A DNA stretch of 11,323 bases from Oscillospiraceae bacterium (GCA_029062865.1 JAIDPG010000100.1:1-11323), one strand, 5' to 3'. Counted from the stretch's first letter, positions 1-7,237 are shown. Notes: generated by a model from the sequence alone, not told the origin. Translations and numbers: made by a program.

Positions 1-40
1 AAGTAGCTTTCCAAAACAAGCTGTTTTGTCTCGTAGCTCT

Positions 41-637
41 CTAATGCCGAACGCCGCTGCCGCCGAAAAGCTGCTCGGTATCATTGAACGCGGACAGGAA
101 CGAGCGTTCGAGAAGCGGTGTTTTCTCGCCGTTTTCCCCGTTGATGCTCACCGCGTCGAAGAACATCAGCAGTCTTGCCGCCGTTTCGTCGGGCTGCCAG
201 AACTCGGGGCTATTTTCCTCGGCTGGGGAGTTTCCGTACAGCGCGCGGAGCTGTGTTAAAAGCTCCTCGGCGTACATTTTCGCGCCCACGGACGGCACGC
301 TCCCGGAGAGGATCTCGCCCTGCTTTACAAGCATCGCGCGGATTATGTGGGAAACGCCGCGCGTCACGAGCTCGCCCGTCGGTTTCTTCTCGCCGTTCGC
401 GTCTACTTTATCAACGTTGGTGTCAACGTTTTCGCGCTGCGTCAAGTTATTGTCCGAAGCTTGCTTCTGCCCGGATTTTTTCGTGTAAGCGGGCGTGAAC
501 ATCGCCTCGCTTTTGACGAATTTGTCCGTGTGCTCCGAAGCCATTGTCGAGGTTTTGGTCTCGGTGCGCTGCTCGGAGGAGCGCGTTAATGTGGTTTGGT
601 TGACTGTTCCAAGGTCGGCTATTCTTGAAATATCCAT
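41..637 (-). CDS. Unrecognised protein with disordered N-terminus and small C-terminal helical domain
   Basis: A 198-residue protein that I do not recognise with confidence. The ATG at 637 has a purine-rich ribosome binding site just upstream (AGGAAGGGGGAAA on the minus strand). Residues 1 to about 85 are rich in Ser, Thr, Lys, Asn and Gln, look disordered, and have no signal peptide. Residues 88-198 look folded and helical: a segment around VSHIIRAMLVKQGEIL, an EELLTQLRALYG helix, then SPEFWQPDETAARLLMFF and an ending LERSFLSAF..TEQLFGG. The Pro-Glu-Phe-Trp...Thr-Ala-x-Arg-Leu block followed by a short final helix is reminiscent of DUF5610-type C-terminal domains, but that is a weak impression. 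It is the last gene of the minus-strand metG group, 57 bp after the PH-like gene, so cotranscription is plausible but not certain. No membrane segment is visible. Confidence 0.75.
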   Translation of the reverse strand: MDISRIADLGTVNQTTLTRSSEQRTETKTSTMASEHTDKFVKSEAMFTPAYTKKSGQKQASDNNLTQRENVDTNVDKVDANGEKKPTGELVTRGVSHIIRAMLVKQGEILSGSVPSVGAKMYAEELLTQLRALYGNSPAEENSPEFWQPDETAARLLMFFDAVSINGENGEKTPLLERSFLSAFNDTEQLFGGSGVRH

Positions 638-694
638 AAGTATTTCCCCCTTCCTAGAGGTGTGATCGGCGTCTTGCCTGTTTCTTTTTCGTAT

Positions 695-1099
695 TTAATT
701 ATGATCGCTGTCGCAAATCTTATCGTCGTGGTCGTGCGGCTGCATTCCGAGAATATCTCGTCCGCGGATCCCGTACTTGTCGCGCTGGTCGTCTACGTAC
801 TTTTCTAAAATCGCCATAAACTCGCGCGGCTTTTTGATCGATTTTACCGTCTTTATCGGCGTGTCTACGTCCTTGCAGTTGAGGATGACCGTCCCCGTGC
901 CGTCAAGCCGCTGCCCGAACGTGATTTTCAGGCTCTTGTCGACAATGCGGTAAAGCTCCACCTCGTCCTCGGTTATCGTAAAGAACCCCTTGCGGGTGAT
1001 GAATTTCTTCTCCGTGAGAATATATCGCGTAAACGACCAAGGCAGCCCCAAAAAAGTCCGCTTCTTGTCTGTCCAGACCTGTCCCGGGATAGGTTTCAT
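695..1099 (-). CDS. Small bacterial PH-like (YdbS/bPH_2-type) domain protein
   Basis: A 134-residue protein. I place the start at the ATG at 1099 because AAGGAGG lies 5 nt upstream of it; an in-frame ATG at 1126 would overlap the previous gene and lacks such a site. Residues about 8-100 match the bacterial PH-like pattern seen in YdbS/YdbT proteins: a YILTEKKFITRKGFFT strand pair, EVELYRIVDKSLKITFGQRL, then GTGTVIL and a C-terminal helix (REFMAILEKYVDDQR). Such domains usually belong to membrane proteins or bind partners at the membrane, but this one has no transmembrane segment. The C-terminus is unusual: a His/Asp-rich tail (HDHDD, then CDSDHN) that could bind a metal. The gene begins 10 bp after the stop of the membrane-anchored gene and its ribosome binding site overlaps that stop, so the two are probably translationally coupled. 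The partner and exact role are unknown. Confidence 0.8.
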   Translation of the reverse strand: MKPIPGQVWTDKKRTFLGLPWSFTRYILTEKKFITRKGFFTITEDEVELYRIVDKSLKITFGQRLDGTGTVILNCKDVDTPIKTVKSIKKPREFMAILEKYVDDQRDKYGIRGRDILGMQPHDHDDKICDSDHN

Positions 1100-1103
1100 A
1101 ATG

Positions 1104-1111
1104 TCCTCCTT
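1104..1111 (-). promoter_or_regulatory. Ribosome binding site that fixes the PH-like gene start
   Basis: On the minus strand AAGGAGGA precedes ATG 1099, with 5 nt between AAGGAGG and the ATG. It overlaps the TAA (1112-1110) of the gene upstream, so ribosomes finishing one protein can restart on the next. It rules out the longer start at 1126. Confidence 0.8.
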
Positions 1112-2039
1112 ATTCATCGGTTTCAACGAATTCAGCCGTGCGTTTTTTTATGTATTCCTGTTTATCAAGCGTCCAGGCTTTGCCGTCGGATACGTATATT
1201 TCGTTCATCTGTATGAAATGCCCCCTGCCGTTGTTCTTGATAATCCGATAGGGGTCTATGTACCGTGACATAGCACCTGCATATCTGTGTGATTCGAGAA
1301 TATCATCGCATTTGCCGTAAAGCTCCCTCTGAGCGGCATGCACGTAAACCAAGAACCGAACGTTATTCGGCGACACGATTTCGCGATATTTCTCAATTGC
1401 TTTTAAAATCGCGTCGTACTCCTCGCCGGGGGAACACTTAACGCTCGATTCGTCCACAAGAATATACAGCTCGACCTCATAGTGCCCACCCGACGCATCA
1501 TTGTATAGAATCCCGCAATGCCGCATGTATGATTGCCAATCAAGCTCACCGTTTCTGACCATTTGTATAGTCGTCTCGTCATTGCTGTCGGGAGCGTTGG
1601 GATAGTTGCTGTTCTCGAGGATTTCACACTCCGCTCGGAAATTCCCCCACAAATCCGTAAACTCTTTGGAGATCTCCCGCGCCAGCCCGCGGTTGGCGGT
1701 TTGCGCGGCATAATGCTCGGCGGCAATGTAATAGTTCCTATCCTCGCCCATTGACAAATCAACTTTGAACTTCAGGCTCTCATCGCGGGCGGGCGCGCAG
1801 GTGCCGGAATAGTACAGAGTTGCGCCATACATTCCGATGACCTCGTGAAAATCCGCGTAAACGAAATCTTCTCCGTAACGCTCCTCAAGAAGTGTTACAG
1901 CCAGTTCACCCATTGTATTGAGGAACGCTTCCCGCTTTTTTGACTTAAGAAGCTCCAGACCCTTCTTCGCTTCGAAAAGTAACGCCGCTCCTAAAAAAGG
2001 CGCCGCGATGATTACAATCAGCTGCAGCTTCTTCTTCAA
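1110..2039 (-). CDS. Membrane-anchored protein of unknown function
   Basis: A 309-residue protein that I do not recognise. It starts with TTG at 2039; AAGGGAG lies 6 nt upstream and overlaps the metG stop codon, which supports this start and translational coupling to metG. Residues 2-4 are lysines, followed by a hydrophobic stretch at about 6-23 (LQLIVIIAAPFLGAALLF) and then a charged region. This suggests a single N-terminal anchor or uncleaved signal; no lipobox cysteine is visible. The rest (about 30-309) is soluble, mixed alpha/beta and presumably extracellular if the anchor is N-in. Segments such as ERYGEDFVYADFHEV, LKFKVDLSMGEDRNYY and HYEVELYILVDESS resemble small clostridial envelope proteins of unknown function, an impression rather than a match. 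I see no catalytic motif. It sits between metG and the PH-like gene in a tight operon. Confidence 0.8.
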   Translation of the reverse strand: MKKKLQLIVIIAAPFLGAALLFEAKKGLELLKSKKREAFLNTMGELAVTLLEERYGEDFVYADFHEVIGMYGATLYYSGTCAPARDESLKFKVDLSMGEDRNYYIAAEHYAAQTANRGLAREISKEFTDLWGNFRAECEILENSNYPNAPDSNDETTIQMVRNGELDWQSYMRHCGILYNDASGGHYEVELYILVDESSVKCSPGEEYDAILKAIEKYREIVSPNNVRFLVYVHAAQRELYGKCDDILESHRYAGAMSRYIDPYRIIKNNGRGHFIQMNEIYVSDGKAWTLDKQEYIKKRTAEFVETDE

Positions 2040-2045
2040 GGCGTT

Positions 2046-2053
2046 CTCCCTTA
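2046..2053 (-). promoter_or_regulatory. Ribosome binding site overlapping metG stop, drives a TTG start
   Basis: The minus-strand sequence TAAGGGAG is followed by six bases and then TTG (2039-2037). The metG stop TAA (2053-2051) forms the first part of the site. This fixes the TTG start of the membrane-anchored gene and implies coupled translation. Confidence 0.7.
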
Positions 2054-3988
2054 TCTTATCGTGCTTCCGTTCGGAACATCAGCGTCAAGGAAAAGCACCC
2101 TTACATCGTCCTCCCCCGCGTCGCACGCGAGGATCATTCCCTCGGAGATCTCTCCGCAGAGCTTTGCGGGCTGGAGATTTGCCACGAACACTATCTTTTT
2201 GCCTACCAAGTCCTCCGGCTTATACCAGCTTGCAATGCCGGAGACTATCTGCCTGCCGTTTCTGCCGTCGTCGACGGTGAGTTTCAGCAGCTTTTTCGAC
2301 TTCGCTACCTTTTCGCACGCCGTGATCTCTCCGCTGCGGAGCTTAACCTCGGCGAACTTGTCTATCGTGATGATGTTCGCCTTGTCAAGATCCTCGTCCT
2401 CGCGGATCGTTTTCGCGGGGGTGAGCAAGGCGTTCAGCTCGTCTATTTCCTTATCGACGTCAATTCTCGGGAACAGCACCTCGCCCTTGTGGACTGTAAC
2501 GTCCGCGGGCAGCTTCCCGAATTCCCCGAGCGTATCAAACGCCGCGAGGCTCTCTGTTGACCCGATCTGCTCCCAGATCTTCGGCATTGTTTTCGGCATA
2601 AACGGCGCGAGCAAGCCGGAGCAGATTCTTATCGTTTCCAGCAGATTATACAGCACGCTCGCGAGCCTTGCTTTTTTCGCTTCGTCCTTGCCAAGTATCC
2701 ACGGCGCGGTCTCGTCGATATACTTGTTCGCCCGTGTTACGACCTTGAAGATCTCCTCGAGCGCTTTAGAAAGCTGAGCCTCGTCGATAAGCGGCGCGAC
2801 GGTGTCTCTGAGCGCCCTCGCCATTGAGATAAGCTCTTCGTCGATAGGCTCCGCTTCGCGCTCCGTCGGGAGAGTCGCCCCGAAATACTTATCCGCCATC
2901 GCGACGGTTCGCGAAACGAGATTGCCGAGATCATTCGCGAGGTCGGAGTTTATGCGGTTTATCATGATCTCATTCGAGAAATTGCTGTCGCTTCCGTAAG
3001 GCATATCGCGAAGTATCTGATAGCGCACCGCGTCCGAACCGTAGCGCTCGACCAATACAAACGGGTCGATAACGTTCCCGACGGACTTTGCCATTTTCTG
3101 CCCATTGAAGTTTATCCAGCCGTGCCCATAAAGCCGCTTCGGAAGCGGAATATCAAGCATCATCAGCATAATTATCCAGACGATCGAGTGAAATCTCACG
3201 ATCTCTTTTGCGGTCATATGCATATCCGCGGGCCAGTACTTGTCGAAGTCGTCAAACGCGTCGTTCTCGTAGCCTAGGGCGCTTATATAGTTCGACAGCG
3301 CGTCCACCCACACGTAAACAACGTGCTTCGGGTCGAAGTCCACGGGAATTCCCCAAGTAAAGGACGTTCTCGAAACGCAGAGGTCTTCCAAGCCCGGCTT
3401 GATGAAATTGTTCACCATTTCGTTCACGCGGCTTTTCGGCGTGAGGTAATCGGTCTCCGTCAGAAACTTTTCGATCTTATCCGCGTAAGCCGAAACCTTC
3501 AAAAAATACGCTTCCTCGTGAGCGTCCGTCACGGGGCGGTGACAATCGGGGCAGCAGCCGTTTTCGTCAAGCTGGCTTTCCGTCCAGAAGCTCTCGCACG
3601 GCGTGCAGTATTTGCCCGTATACTCGCCCTTGTAAATATGCCCCTTGTCATACAGCTTCTTGAAGATGTTCTGCACGCTCTTTACATGATAATCGTCGGT
3701 GGTTCTGATATAGCGGTCGTAGCTGATATCGACGGTCTCCCAGAGCCGCTTGAAGTTCGCGACGATAGGATCAACGTACTCCTTCGGAGTAACGCCCGTT
3801 TCCTTCGCCTTCTGCTCGATCTTCATTCCGTGCTCGTCCGTTCCGGTGAGGAACATCACGTCAAAGCCCTCCAGCCGCTTGAACCTCGCGATAGTATCGC
3901 AGGCAACGGTGGTATAGCAATGCCCGATATGCGGATTTCCCGACGGGTAATATATCGGCGTCGTGATATAATAAGTTTTCTTGTCCAT
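2051..3988 (-). CDS. metG: Methionyl-tRNA synthetase
   Basis: A class I aminoacyl-tRNA synthetase that joins methionine to tRNA-Met in the cytoplasm using ATP; 645 residues, normal for the long clostridial form. The HIGH motif is at residues 20-23. The inserted zinc-knuckle has Cys128/Cys131 and Cys146/Cys149 (with an extra Cys145). The KMSKS loop reads KMAKS at 298-302, keeping both lysines. An anticodon-binding helical domain follows at about 345-480, containing the NKYIDETAPW segment. Residues about 541-645 form a C-terminal EMAP-II/Trbp111-like OB-fold tRNA-binding domain (FAEVKLRSGEI ... LKLTVDDG ... IVSGIASWY ... VFVANLQPAKLCGEISEGM). A modest ribosome binding site (AAGGGA) lies about 10 nt before the ATG. 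The leader is too short for a T-box, so control seems to be by a plain sigma-A promoter. It is the first gene of the minus-strand group. Confidence 0.98.
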   Translation of the reverse strand: MDKKTYYITTPIYYPSGNPHIGHCYTTVACDTIARFKRLEGFDVMFLTGTDEHGMKIEQKAKETGVTPKEYVDPIVANFKRLWETVDISYDRYIRTTDDYHVKSVQNIFKKLYDKGHIYKGEYTGKYCTPCESFWTESQLDENGCCPDCHRPVTDAHEEAYFLKVSAYADKIEKFLTETDYLTPKSRVNEMVNNFIKPGLEDLCVSRTSFTWGIPVDFDPKHVVYVWVDALSNYISALGYENDAFDDFDKYWPADMHMTAKEIVRFHSIVWIIMLMMLDIPLPKRLYGHGWINFNGQKMAKSVGNVIDPFVLVERYGSDAVRYQILRDMPYGSDSNFSNEIMINRINSDLANDLGNLVSRTVAMADKYFGATLPTEREAEPIDEELISMARALRDTVAPLIDEAQLSKALEEIFKVVTRANKYIDETAPWILGKDEAKKARLASVLYNLLETIRICSGLLAPFMPKTMPKIWEQIGSTESLAAFDTLGEFGKLPADVTVHKGEVLFPRIDVDKEIDELNALLTPAKTIREDEDLDKANIITIDKFAEVKLRSGEITACEKVAKSKKLLKLTVDDGRNGRQIVSGIASWYKPEDLVGKKIVFVANLQPAKLCGEISEGMILACDAGEDDVRVLFLDADVPNGSTIR

Positions 3989-4058
3989 TAAAAAATCATT
4001 CCCTTTTGTAAGTTATTGTGGATTTGCGGGCGTAATCCCCCATACTATATATAATATT

Positions 4059-4087
4059 ATTATAGCTTATTCAGGGAAAAATTTCAA
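4059..4087 (-). promoter_or_regulatory. Sigma-A promoter for the metG operon
   Basis: On the minus strand TTGAAA (4087-4082) and TATAAT (4064-4059) are separated by exactly 17 bp, a near-consensus housekeeping promoter. Transcription would start near 4052, giving a leader of roughly 65 nt before metG. Confidence 0.85.
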
Positions 4088-4135
4088 GTCCCCCGAAAAA
4101 ATTCAAGAAAATTTTACATTTTACATAAAAAGGGG

Positions 4136-4164
4136 TTGATTTTTTTGTTATTTTTTAGTACAAT
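4136..4164 (+). promoter_or_regulatory. Sigma-A promoter for the PucR/CdaR-type regulator
   Basis: TTGATT (4136-4141) and TACAAT (4159-4164) are 17 bp apart on the plus strand. The start of transcription would be near 4171. This promoter diverges from the metG promoter, with 48 bp between the two -35 boxes. Confidence 0.8.
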
Positions 4165-4289
4165 AGAGATAGGCACAAATTTTTGAGGGTTTTGTTGTAT
4201 ATTTTGACGTGGGTCGAAAGCTCTTGAAAAACAAACCTAAACTCCAACGGTGCTTAGTCAATAACGAGAAAGAAAAAGAGGTAAAAGAG
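4165..4289 (+). other. Long untranslated leader of the regulator gene
   Basis: About 120 nt lie between the predicted transcription start and the regulator's ATG. The leader may fold: AGG(G)TTT(T)GTT near 4187-4197 can pair with AACAAACCT near 4231-4239, with two bulges. It matches no riboswitch class I can name. The reading frame of the regulator stays open back to a GTG at 4209, but the favoured start is ATG 4290 because GAGGTAAAAGAG lies just before it and the protein family begins there. Confidence 0.4.
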
Positions 4290-5375
4290 ATGTCAAACAG
4301 ACTATTCCAGGGGATCGTTCATCAGATGAAGGACACAGTAAACCGAGTTATCGGCGTTATCGATGAAAACGGCACGATCGTTGCGTGCAGTGACCTTACA
4401 AGAGTCGGCGGGGGAAACGACTTCTTTGCGACCGAGCTTGGCGACTCACACGAGGCGTTCATTCGCGACGGGTACACCTACAAGCCGTTTGGAGTTCATA
4501 TAAAGCCCGACTATGCTGTGTTTGTGGAGGGCACGGACGAGCCCGCTGCGAAATACGCGGGGATAATCGCCATTTCCCTGTCGGGGATAAAGCAATACTA
4601 TGACGAGAAATACGACCGCAACAACTTCGTCAAGAACATAATTCTCGACAACGTGCTTCCGGGAGACATAAGCCTTAAAGCCCGCGAGCTGCACTTCAAC
4701 GGCGACATCAGCCGCGTTGTGTTCCTGATAAGCGTAATTTCCTCGAATGACGTTTCGGCGTATGACGTTATCCAGAACCTGTTCCCGGACAAGAACAAGG
4801 ATTTCGTGTTCAACATAACCGAAACCGACATCGTGCTTGTCAAAGAGGTTAAGAACAACATCGACGTAAAGGATCTTGAAAAGCTCGCGAGAAGCATTTC
4901 GGACACGCTTTCGGGCGAGTTCTTCACGAAGGTGAACGTCGGCATAGGCACGCCCGTTCTCGGCGTTAAGGAGCTCGCGCGCTCGTTCAAGGAAGCGCAG
5001 ACGGCGCTTGAGGTCGGCAAGGTGTTCGACACTGACAAGACCATCGTTTCGTATGACAATCTCGGCATCGCGCGGCTTATCTATCATCTCCCGACGACGC
5101 TCTGCGATACGTTCCTCAAAGAAGTCTTTAAGAAGAACTCGATAGAGAGCCTCGACCACGAGACGCTTTTCACGATACAGAAATTCTTCGAGAACAGCCT
5201 GAACGTTTCCGAAACGTCGAGAAAGCTGTTCGTTCACAGAAACACGCTGGTTTACCGCCTCGACAAGATCAAAAAGCTCACGGGCTTGGATCTCCGCGAG
5301 TTCGACCACGCGATAATCTTCAAAATCGCGCTTATGGTAAAGAAATACCTCGCCGCTAATCCCACGAAATTTTAA
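4290..5375 (+). CDS. PucR/CdaR-family transcriptional regulator
   Basis: A 361-residue DNA-binding regulator of the PucR/CdaR (sugar-diacid/purine) superfamily. Residues about 1-105 form an N-terminal sensory region (LFQGIVHQMKDTVNRVIGVIDENGTIVACSD). About 140-245 is the degenerate GGDEF-like middle domain typical of the family, with VNVGIGTPVLGVKELARSFKEAQTALEVG. Residues about 290-352 are the C-terminal PucR helix-turn-helix, with the diagnostic LNVSETSRKLFVHRNTLVYRLDKI segment. There is no membrane segment, so it acts in the cytoplasm. It has its own promoter, diverges from metG and ends at a strong stem-loop, so it is probably monocistronic. The ligand and targets cannot be told from sequence; related clostridial proteins are often annotated CdaR only by domain, so I give no gene symbol. 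Confidence 0.93.
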   Translation: MSNRLFQGIVHQMKDTVNRVIGVIDENGTIVACSDLTRVGGGNDFFATELGDSHEAFIRDGYTYKPFGVHIKPDYAVFVEGTDEPAAKYAGIIAISLSGIKQYYDEKYDRNNFVKNIILDNVLPGDISLKARELHFNGDISRVVFLISVISSNDVSAYDVIQNLFPDKNKDFVFNITETDIVLVKEVKNNIDVKDLEKLARSISDTLSGEFFTKVNVGIGTPVLGVKELARSFKEAQTALEVGKVFDTDKTIVSYDNLGIARLIYHLPTTLCDTFLKEVFKKNSIESLDHETLFTIQKFFENSLNVSETSRKLFVHRNTLVYRLDKIKKLTGLDLREFDHAIIFKIALMVKKYLAANPTKF

Positions 5376-5389
5376 AACATAATCATTCG

Positions 5390-5419
5390 GCAGACTGCGG
5401 AAACCCCGCGGTCTGCTTT
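5390..5419 (+). terminator. Intrinsic terminator after the PucR/CdaR-type gene
   Basis: An 11-bp GC-rich stem (5390-5400 with 5406-5416, one G-T wobble) closes a 5-nt loop and is followed by TTTA and then a T-containing stretch. It begins 14 bp after the regulator's stop codon. The U-tract is short, so termination may be partial, allowing some read-through into ftsE. Confidence 0.75.
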
Positions 5420-5458
5420 ACGGCTTATTGCGGCGGTGGAAAAACGTCGAGGGCGCAG

Positions 5459-5475
5459 TTCTTACCTTTTACCTC
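5459..5475 (+). repeat. Pyrimidine-rich leader repeat, copy 1 (before ftsE)
   Basis: The 17-mer TTCTTACCTTTTACCTC recurs at 7221-7237 with two A/G changes. The surrounding sequence continues as a degenerate heptad-like C/T-rich tract to about 5487. The leader also shares the exact 9-mer AAAAGCGGG (5531-5539) with the S41 gene leader, where it contributes to the ribosome binding site. I found no good promoter in the 5420-5549 leader. Confidence 0.5.
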
Positions 5476-5549
5476 TAACTGCCTTCTCGCACTTTTGGGA
5501 GAGCCGCAACGTAAATAAAGATAAGAGTTCAAAAGCGGGGAATCTAATA

Positions 5550-6242
5550 ATGGTCAATCTAAAGAATGTTACCGTCCACTATTCGAGCGGCATTGACGCT
5601 CTGGTGGATGTTAATCTCCACATAAGCGAAGGGGAATTTGTGTTTATTGTCGGGGAAAGCGGCGCGGGAAAGTCCACGCTGATGAAGCTGATGCTGCGAG
5701 AGCTTACCCCGAGCTCCGGGAGAGTTTTCGTGAACAACCGCAACATCGGTGCGCTTAAGGGCAACAAGATCGCGATGTTCCGCAGGACTATCGGCGTGGT
5801 TTTTCAGGACTTCCGGCTTATAGAGGACTACACGGTCTACGAAAACGTGGCGTTCGCGCTGCGCGTCGCGGACAGCTCAAGCAAAACGATAAGGCAGCGT
5901 GTGCCGTATGTGCTGAACCTCGTGGGGCTCGGCTCCAAGGCGAAAAGCAAGGTGCGCGAGCTTTCGGGCGGCGAGAAGCAGCGTGTGGCAATCGCGAGGG
6001 CGCTTGCCAACGACCCGGGGCTTCTGATTGTCGACGAGCCGACGGGAAACCTCGACCCGAAGCGCTCTTATGAGATAGTAGGGCTGCTGAAGGAGATAAA
6101 CCGCTGCGGCACGACCGTTGTTATGATAACGCACGAGCACGATTTGGTTCAGTATTTCGGCGGGCGGATAATCAACCTTGAAAAGGGCGTTATAACCTTT
6201 GACGAGACTATCGGGGGGAGTGAGGATTATTATGAGGAGTAA
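5550..6242 (+). CDS. ftsE: Cell-division ABC transporter ATPase FtsE
   Basis: The 230-residue ATPase of the FtsEX complex. It works on the cytoplasmic face of the membrane and converts ATP hydrolysis into a conformational signal that FtsX passes to extracellular peptidoglycan hydrolases; it is not thought to transport a substrate. All ABC motifs are present: Walker A GESGAGKST (35-43), Q-loop Gln86, signature LSGGEKQR (138-145), Walker B with Asp162 and catalytic Glu163, and switch His195. The length fits the family. I chose ATG 5550 because homologous FtsE proteins begin at MVNLKNVTV and GGGGA lies 8 nt upstream; a GTG at 5436 in the same frame would add 38 atypical residues. The gene overlaps ftsX by 11 bp. 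Part of the long leader is related to the leader of the S41 gene. Confidence 0.96.
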   Translation: MVNLKNVTVHYSSGIDALVDVNLHISEGEFVFIVGESGAGKSTLMKLMLRELTPSSGRVFVNNRNIGALKGNKIAMFRRTIGVVFQDFRLIEDYTVYENVAFALRVADSSSKTIRQRVPYVLNLVGLGSKAKSKVRELSGGEKQRVAIARALANDPGLLIVDEPTGNLDPKRSYEIVGLLKEINRCGTTVVMITHEHDLVQYFGGRIINLEKGVITFDETIGGSEDYYEE

Positions 6243-7158
6243 TAACTTTTCCTATCTCGTTAAAACGGGCGTCGCGGGCGTTTGGAAGAATTTCATAATG
6301 TCCTTCGCGAGCTTTTCGATATTACTTGTAAGCCTGCTTCAGGTGAGCGTAACCGTGCTGTTTATCATGAACGCGAACATCATAATGGGCAACATAGAGG
6401 ACACGAACCAGATCGCGGTTTTCGTTGAGGATCTCGAAAACGAGCCCGAGGAGGAGCATCAGAAGAAGGTTGACCATATCCGCGACGTGCTGATGTCCAA
6501 CGAAAACCTCACGGAAGTGACGTATATGTCCAAGGAGGAAGCCGCGGAGAAATTCACACAGGCAATGAGCGACGAATACGCGGAGCTTATCAACATCGTG
6601 CCGGGCGGAAACCCGATGCCCGAGACGTTTATGGCGAGAGTCACGGATCTGAAAACCATTCGCTACACCGTTTCGTCAATCAAAAGCATTGACGGCGTGG
6701 AGCAGGTAAACGCGCCATACGATTTTGCGAACGCGCTTGTCAACATCAGAAACGCCGCGTCGTTTATCGTAATCGCGATGCTGTGCGTGCTGATCGTCGT
6801 CAGCGTCGTTGTGATCTCAAACACGATCAGAGCGAGCGTTTTTGCGCGGCGTCACGAGATCACGATAATGAAATACGTCGGTGCTACAAACGGCTTTATC
6901 AAGCTGCCGTTCTTCGTCGAGGGCTGCTTTGTGGGAATTGTCGCGGGCGCGAGCTCTTGGGGATTGTCGTGGTTTATCTACGACAGCGTTTTCTCCCTCT
7001 TCACTGACAATCTCACGCTGTGGCAGATGTTCGGCTTCTTTAATCTTATCCCGTTCGACAACATAAAGTGGCTTCTTCTGGCGGCAAACTGCGCCGCAGG
7101 CGCGCTCCTCGGCGTGCTGGGAACGATGATAAGCATGAACAAGTATCTTAAAGTATAA
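6232..7158 (+). CDS. ftsX: Cell-division membrane protein FtsX
   Basis: The 308-residue membrane partner of FtsE. It has the FtsX layout: a short cytoplasmic N-terminus, TM1 at about 24-46, a large extracellular loop at about 50-170 (the region that contacts hydrolases or their activators in other bacteria), TM2 at about 173-196, TM3 at about 224-247 and TM4 at about 279-301, with the usual ending KYLKV. The loop between TM2 and TM3 carries the conserved NTIR..VFARRHEITIMKYVGAT segment that docks on FtsE. The start is ATG 6232, with GTGAGGA 5 nt upstream; it lies inside the last codons of ftsE, so the two are translationally coupled. An earlier in-frame codon at 6199 lacks support. The expected hydrolase partner (PcsB, CwlO or EnvC type) is not encoded in this window. 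Confidence 0.96.
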   Translation: MRSNNFSYLVKTGVAGVWKNFIMSFASFSILLVSLLQVSVTVLFIMNANIIMGNIEDTNQIAVFVEDLENEPEEEHQKKVDHIRDVLMSNENLTEVTYMSKEEAAEKFTQAMSDEYAELINIVPGGNPMPETFMARVTDLKTIRYTVSSIKSIDGVEQVNAPYDFANALVNIRNAASFIVIAMLCVLIVVSVVVISNTIRASVFARRHEITIMKYVGATNGFIKLPFFVEGCFVGIVAGASSWGLSWFIYDSVFSLFTDNLTLWQMFGFFNLIPFDNIKWLLLAANCAAGALLGVLGTMISMNKYLKV

Positions 7159-7176
7159 TGCTTCCTACCGGAAGCA
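7159..7176. other. Small stem-loop directly after ftsX
   Basis: A perfect 7-bp stem (TGCTTCC with GGAAGCA) closes a 4-nt loop, starting at the base after the ftsX stop codon. No T-run follows, so it is more likely an mRNA processing or stability element, or a chance structure, than an intrinsic terminator. Confidence 0.4.
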
Positions 7177-7220
7177 AGAGCGCAATGGGGCAGGAATGTC
7201 ACCTAACCTCTTACAGCCTC

Positions 7221-7237
7221 TTCTTGCCTTTTGCCTC
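7221..7237 (+). repeat. Pyrimidine-rich leader repeat, copy 2 (before the S41 gene)
   Basis: TTCTTGCCTTTTGCCTC matches copy 1 at 5459-5475 in 15 of 17 positions, both differences being A/G transitions. It sits in a C/T-rich tract (7201-7237) with heptad-like units (CTAACCT, CTTACAG, TTGCCTT, TTGCCTC). The exact 9-mer AAAAGCGGG follows at 7254-7262 and forms part of the ribosome binding site. Confidence 0.5.

Noticed and set aside
12..28. Terminator for the minus-strand operon at the window edge
   Set aside because: CAAAACA and TGTTTTG form a 7-bp stem with a 3-nt loop, but it is AT-rich and no T-run follows on the minus strand, so it is too weak to call.
3083..3097. KMAKS instead of KMSKS in MetRS as a defect
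   Set aside because: Both lysines and the loop context (NGQKMAKSVGN) are kept. Ala at the Ser position is a mild change, and the rest of the enzyme is complete.
3989..4058. T-box leader for metG
   Set aside because: The predicted leader is only about 65 nt, and there is no T-box sequence, specifier stem or terminator/antiterminator pair. The lysS upstream region also lacks one.
4165..4289. A possible c-di-GMP (GEMM-type) riboswitch in the regulator leader
   Set aside because: GGGTCGAAAGC and CCTAAAC superficially recall conserved GEMM segments, but the order, spacing and partner motifs do not fit the consensus.
4446..5309. A 287-codon open frame on the minus strand inside the PucR/CdaR-type gene
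   Set aside because: It is the mirror of a well-supported regulator gene. Its composition is Arg/Val/Glu/Leu-rich low-information sequence, with no ribosome binding site or recognisable domain.
5436..5549. A 38-residue N-terminal extension of FtsE from GTG 5436
   Set aside because: The extra residues are unlike any FtsE. The stretch holds the leader repeat, and the family start at 5550 has its own ribosome binding site.
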